Assembly: GCA_959018045.1 (NCBI GenBank)
Contig: CAUEJN010000042.1
Location: 1-8,945 of the forward strand
Length of the DNA stretch: 8,945 bases
Direction: 5' to 3'
Origin: an uncultured Butyricicoccus sp.
GTDB lineage: Bacteria; Bacillota; Clostridia; Oscillospirales; Butyricicoccaceae
Numbering within the stretch: position 1 is the first letter of the stretch; each line of letters begins with the position of its first letter. The notes under the pieces are model-generated. The model was not told the DNA's origin. It did no database searches and saw nothing but the letters and a program-made list of their open reading frames with translations. This document shows, one piece after another, positions 6,139 to 8,945 of the stretch. The translations under genes were made by a program, and so were the position numbers.

Positions 6139-6180
6139 ATTTACCCAAGTTTTTACCTATATTTTGTACACAATTTACCC
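6139..6180 (+). repeat. TTTACC repeats and a TTGT/ACAA dyad in the iolG leader
   Basis: TTTACC occurs at 6140-6145, 6152-6157 and 6174-6179 (12 and 22 bp apart); the outer two are ATTTACCC. TTGT-AC-ACAA (6164-6173) sits between the second and third. Near-helical spacing just past the start point could mark a protein site, but AT-rich chance repetition is not excluded. Confidence 0.4.
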
Positions 6181-6210
6181 CTGTATTTTTTCACTGGAGG
6201 TCATGAAAAT

Positions 6211-7227
6211 ATGAAGAAGATCAAGGTTGGTATCGCAGGTCTTGGCCGTCTGGGCAAGGTACACGCAAACAATATCGCATACAAGATTCCGAACGCTGAG
6301 CTGACCGCAGCTTGCTCGATTGTTCCGGCTGAGCTGGAATACGCAAAGGAAAAGCTGGGTGTCACCGATGTTTACACCGATTTCCGTGAGATGCTGGAAA
6401 AGGCTGACATCGACGCAGTTGCAATCGTTACCACCTCGTCCGAGCACTGCTGGCAGATTGAGGCCGCTCTGGACGCTGGCAAGCATGTATTCTCCGACAA
6501 GCCGCTGGGCGTTGACGTTGCACAGTGCAAGCAGGCTGAGAAGGCTGTTGAGCGTCATCCCGACCTGACCTTTATGCTGGGCTTTATGCGCCGCTACGAC
6601 AAGTCCTACGCTTACGCAAAGAAGAAGATCGAAGATGGCGCAATCGGCACTCCCTACATGGTTAAGGCAACCGGCATCGACCCCGAAGCACACGTTGAGG
6701 GCGCAATCAAGTTTGCTGCAACCTCCGGCGGTATCTTCCTCGACATGGCAATCCATGACATCGACCTGATGCGCTGGTTCCTGGGCTGCGAGGCAACCGA
6801 GGTTTACGCACAGGGCTGCACCTTCAAGCATCCGGAATTCCAGCAGGTTGGCGACGACGAGACCGCTATGGCTTGCTACAAGTTCGAAAACGGTGCAATG
6901 GGCTTCGTTCACGTTGGCCGTACCGCTCCGCACGGCTACCATGTTGAGACCGAGATCATCGGTACCGAGGGCTCGATCCGCATTTCCGCAATCCCGGAGA
7001 AGAACCAGGCTATGATCTTTGATGTACACGGTGCTGTTACCGAGTGCGTTGGCTCCTTCCCGGAGCGCTTCGACGAGGCATATCTGCTCGAGATGCAGGA
7101 GTTCATCGACTGCGTATGCGAAGGCAAGCAGCCGGGCGTCAATGTATACGACGGTACCAAGTCCACGGCAATCGGCTATGCAACCACCGAAGCATGGAAG
7201 ACCGGTAAGATCGTTAAAATCGGCTAA
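6211..7227 (+). CDS. iolG: Inositol 2-dehydrogenase-like oxidoreductase (Gfo/Idh/MocA family)
   Basis: 338 residues, the usual IolG length. Start ATG 6211 follows GGAGG (6196-6200). The N-terminal Rossmann domain has the nucleotide motif AGLGRLG (G10, G12, G15). The family catalytic set is visible: K97 in DKPLG, and D178 and H182 in GGIFLDMAIHDIDLMRW, the same D-x3-H spacing as the K97/D172/H176 triad of Bacillus IolG. The C-terminal half is the family sheet domain (EIIGTEGSIRI, EFIDCVCEGKQPG). The reaction would be NAD-dependent oxidation of myo-inositol (or scyllo-inositol or a related polyol) to the inosose; substrate is inferred from family only. It is monocistronic, with a strong promoter, a LacI regulator opposite and a terminator behind. 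Codon choice differs sharply from its neighbours: alanine mainly GCA/GCT, valine mainly GTT, lysine AAG, as in a highly expressed gene. Confidence 0.88.
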   Translation: MKKIKVGIAGLGRLGKVHANNIAYKIPNAELTAACSIVPAELEYAKEKLGVTDVYTDFREMLEKADIDAVAIVTTSSEHCWQIEAALDAGKHVFSDKPLGVDVAQCKQAEKAVERHPDLTFMLGFMRRYDKSYAYAKKKIEDGAIGTPYMVKATGIDPEAHVEGAIKFAATSGGIFLDMAIHDIDLMRWFLGCEATEVYAQGCTFKHPEFQQVGDDETAMACYKFENGAMGFVHVGRTAPHGYHVETEIIGTEGSIRISAIPEKNQAMIFDVHGAVTECVGSFPERFDEAYLLEMQEFIDCVCEGKQPGVNVYDGTKSTAIGYATTEAWKTGKIVKIG

Positions 7228-7237
7228 ACGACCACAC

Positions 7238-7271
7238 GGCCGCCTCATACTCGGGGCGGCCTGATTTTTTT
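7238..7271 (+). terminator. Intrinsic terminator after the iolG-like gene
   Basis: GGCCGCC (7238-7244) pairs with GGCGGCC (7255-7261), 10-nt loop, then TGA and seven T (7265-7271). Confidence 0.88.
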
Positions 7272-7291
7272 CGCGATACTGTGCGTTCCGC

Positions 7292-7303
7292 GCATGTACA
7301 TGC
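7292..7303. repeat. Perfect 12-bp palindrome
   Basis: GCATGTACATGC lies between the iolG terminator and the next hairpin. It could be a regulator site for pepD, but nothing else supports this. Confidence 0.35.
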
Positions 7304-7321
7304 ATATACTCTCTTTTTGTG

Positions 7322-7347
7322 AAACCGACTGTGCAGACAGTCGGTTT
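7322..7347 (+). terminator. Strong hairpin, possible second terminator or pepD upstream element
   Basis: An 11-bp perfect stem, AAACCGACTGT (7322-7332) with ACAGTCGGTTT (7337-7347), and a GCAG loop. It is followed by T, GCA and five T, a broken U-tract, so it may be a back-up terminator behind iolG. Its 3' arm touches the predicted pepD -35. Confidence 0.55.
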
Positions 7348-7375
7348 TGCATTTTTGTCCATCCTGTGATATGCT
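7347..7375 (+). promoter_or_regulatory. Probable extended -10 promoter of pepD
   Basis: TTGCAT (7347-7352), 17 bp, TATGCT (7370-7375) with TGA directly before it, matching the extended -10 form. The -35 is weak. The short leader holds a small CTGCC/GGCAG stem (7392-7410) just before the ribosome site. Confidence 0.5.
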
Positions 7376-7426
7376 GAAGAAAAAGAAGGCGCTGCCCTTT
7401 GGGGCGGCAGACTGGAGGAAGCAAAA

Positions 7427-8863
7427 ATGGAAACGATTGAACAACAGGTGCGGGAGTTGTTCTGTTGGCTGTGCCAGACGCCGCACCCGTCCGGCGAGGA
7501 AGCTGCGCTGCGCGAGCGCATTGCCGACCATCTGCGCGGTCTGGGACTGCACCCGTGGGCAGATACGCGCGGCAATCTGGTCTGTGACCTGCCCGGTCGA
7601 GAAGGCGCACCGCTGACCGCTGTACAGGCACATATTGACATGGTCTGCGCGGTGGGAAGTCCCGATTACGTGCCCAGCCGTGACCCCATCCGTCCGATTG
7701 TACGTGATGGTTTTCTGTGTACTGCGGGTGAATCTTCTCTGGGCGCTGACTGCGGCGCAGGTGCTGCGGTCATGCTGTGGCTGGCCGAGCATCCCGCTCC
7801 CCAACGTCCCCCGCTGCGCCTGCTGTTCACGGTCGACGAGGAAGTCGGACTGGGCGGCGCACGCGATCTTGACCCGGCGTGCGTGGATGGTGTGCGCTAT
7901 CTCATCAATACCGACGGTTTCCACTGGGGACGTATCGTCATCGGCTCGGCCGGCGGTGTGCGTGAGCACTTCACCCGTGCACTGACCCATTCCAACGCAC
8001 CCGAACTGCCCAACGGACGCGCTTATCGGCTCAAGATCAGCGGCCTGCGCGGCGGTCATTCGGGGTTTGATATTGGCAAGACTCGCGCCAATGCGCTGAT
8101 TTTACTCGGTGAACTGCTGCGCGAAATCCGCATGGAATCGCCGTTTGCCCTGATTGACCTGTCGGGCGGCACGGCGTTCAACGCTATCCCCTACGAAGCA
8201 ACTGCGGATATTCTGACCATCGCCCCGGCACAGGATGCCATCAAGAAGATTTGGGACAAGATCTATGCACGAATCCAGAAAAATGACCCGGATGCGCGAC
8301 TGGAAATCCAGGACATCGACATCCCCAACCGTGTCTGGAGCGGTGATACCGCAAGCGGACTGCTGACCGTGCTCGGCGGTTTTGCCGACGGTGTATACGC
8401 AAGGCACCCGTCCGGTGTCGTGTCGGATTCGTCCAATCTGGGACATATCTACTATAAAGACGGTATGGTGTGCTTAGATGCCATGCTGCGCTGCATGGAT
8501 GCACAGGCTGAACAGGCATTGCAGCTCAGTCATCGCACCGTGTGCGCGATGTGTGGATTTGCCGGTCAGGTGGTCAGCCGCTACCCTGCTTGGCCTGCAC
8601 AGGATAATGGTATCTTGCAGACATTGGCCGCACAGTGCTACTTGGACGCCACCGGACAGGAGGCTGAAGTTACCGTACAGCATGTCGGTCTGGAACCGTC
8701 TCACCTGCTGGCAAAGAATGAGAACATGGAATGTATTTGTGTCGGTATGGAGCTGTTAGACTGTCATTCACCGCAGGAACGGTGGAAATTAGATACGATT
8801 GAGCCGTTTGTGGAGATGATCCAGCGACTGCTGAGCCGTCTCAGCACTGCACCGCAGCCTTAA
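7427..8863 (+). CDS. pepD: Cytosolic aminoacyl-histidine dipeptidase (PepD, M20 family)
   Basis: 478 residues, close to E. coli PepD (485). Start ATG follows GGAGG (7414-7418) with an 8-nt gap. The di-zinc site of the M20 clan is complete and in order: H69 with D71 (QAHIDMV), D108 (SSLGADCGAG), the catalytic base E138 and ligand E139 (TVDEEVGLGG), D163 (INTDG), and H447 (LDCHSPQE). The lid domain is inserted in the middle, with ISGLRGGHSGFDIGKTRANA (204-223) as the conserved segment. D71-D108 and D108-E138 spacings equal those of E. coli PepD. The enzyme splits dipeptides, including carnosine-like Xaa-His, in the cytosol, for peptide use as an amino-acid source. No signal peptide is seen. It appears monocistronic with its own promoter. 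The final hydrophilic tail (STAPQP) carries no domain. Confidence 0.94.
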   Translation: METIEQQVRELFCWLCQTPHPSGEEAALRERIADHLRGLGLHPWADTRGNLVCDLPGREGAPLTAVQAHIDMVCAVGSPDYVPSRDPIRPIVRDGFLCTAGESSLGADCGAGAAVMLWLAEHPAPQRPPLRLLFTVDEEVGLGGARDLDPACVDGVRYLINTDGFHWGRIVIGSAGGVREHFTRALTHSNAPELPNGRAYRLKISGLRGGHSGFDIGKTRANALILLGELLREIRMESPFALIDLSGGTAFNAIPYEATADILTIAPAQDAIKKIWDKIYARIQKNDPDARLEIQDIDIPNRVWSGDTASGLLTVLGGFADGVYARHPSGVVSDSSNLGHIYYKDGMVCLDAMLRCMDAQAEQALQLSHRTVCAMCGFAGQVVSRYPAWPAQDNGILQTLAAQCYLDATGQEAEVTVQHVGLEPSHLLAKNENMECICVGMELLDCHSPQERWKLDTIEPFVEMIQRLLSRLSTAPQP

Positions 8864-8878
8864 TTGAAGTTTGGATCA

Positions 8879-8924
8879 CCTTGCGGAATCAGAAAAGGCC
8901 CCTGTGGGGCGTTTTCCCGCAAGG
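8879..8924. repeat. Nested inverted repeats after pepD, likely terminator region
   Basis: Outer arms CCTTGCGG (8879-8886) and CCGCAAGG (8917-8924) enclose an inner hairpin: AAAA, a GCCCC-TGT-GGGGC stem (8898-8910), TTTT (8912-8915). The inner hairpin with A and T flanks would work as a terminator on both strands, for pepD and for any convergent gene beyond the edge. The long outer arms are more than a simple terminator needs. Confidence 0.65.
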
Positions 8925-8928
8925 CTGT

Positions 8929-8945
8929 GGCCGACTTGTTCGGCC
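8929..8945. repeat. Inverted repeat at the right edge
   Basis: GGCCGA (8929-8934) and TCGGCC (8940-8945) flank a 5-nt loop, ending exactly at the window boundary. It may be a further terminator stem whose T-run lies outside. Confidence 0.5.

Noticed and set aside
6203..6213. Mini-ORF ATG-AAA-ATA-TGA overlapping the iolG start
   Set aside because: Its ATG is only 2 nt from GGAGG, too close for initiation; the iolG ATG at 6211 has the proper gap.
6175..7641. Long minus-strand open frame (488 codons) antisense to the iolG-like gene
   Set aside because: It mirrors the codon bias of iolG, shows no family motif, and spans two terminators and a promoter.
7214..8059. Minus-strand open frame of 281 codons across the iolG-pepD gap
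   Set aside because: Antisense to pepD and crosses strong hairpins; no motif.

Overview
The window reads as chromosomal DNA of a Gram-positive anaerobe of class Clostridia. Reasons: strong AGGAGG-type ribosome binding sites, canonical sigma-A promoters with 16-17 bp spacers, two TTG starts, and a gene set typical of Firmicutes (GdpP, KtrB, apgM-type phosphoglycerate mutase, RlmA). The fairly GC-rich codon use of most genes would suit a gut Oscillospirales/Butyricicoccaceae-like organism, but that placement is inference. I see no insertion sequence, phage gene, CRISPR array, tRNA or rRNA, and no clear novel multi-gene system; this is mostly ordinary housekeeping and catabolic chromosome.

Layout. 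(1) 1-232, minus: the N-terminus of a GdpP-like c-di-AMP phosphodiesterase, running off the left edge. (2) 371-742, plus: a small glyoxalase/VOC enzyme with all four metal ligands, divergent from gdpP. (3) 747-779: a two-way terminator. (4) 798-3244, minus: a transcription unit of apgM-type phosphoglycerate mutase (or homoserine-kinase-like member), then rlmA 23S rRNA methyltransferase overlapping it by 4 bp (ATGA), then a decayed phosphoribosyltransferase-like gene. The decayed gene keeps its own promoter and Shine-Dalgarno but carries an in-frame TAG and appears to lack its catalytic core. (5) 3478-4839, plus: ktrB/trkH potassium channel subunit, divergent from apgM, ending at a second two-way terminator. 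(6) 4886-5905, minus: a LacI-family regulator. (7) 5906-6210: a divergent control region of about 305 bp with two promoters, three dyads and a repeated TTTACC motif. (8) 6211-7227, plus: an inositol 2-dehydrogenase-like Gfo/Idh/MocA enzyme with codon use unlike its neighbours. (9) 7238-7375: a terminator, a palindrome, a strong hairpin and a promoter. (10) 7427-8863, plus: PepD-type dipeptidase, followed by nested inverted repeats up to the right edge.

How the genes relate. The LacI regulator and the iolG-like dehydrogenase form a plausible regulator-target pair for use of inositol or a related polyol. GdpP and KtrB both belong to the c-di-AMP/potassium circuit known in Firmicutes, but they are separate transcription units here. 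The most notable items are the broken phosphoribosyltransferase gene with intact expression signals, the crowded lacI-iolG control region, the ktrB ribosome binding site set in a small hairpin, and the nested inverted repeats at the right end.
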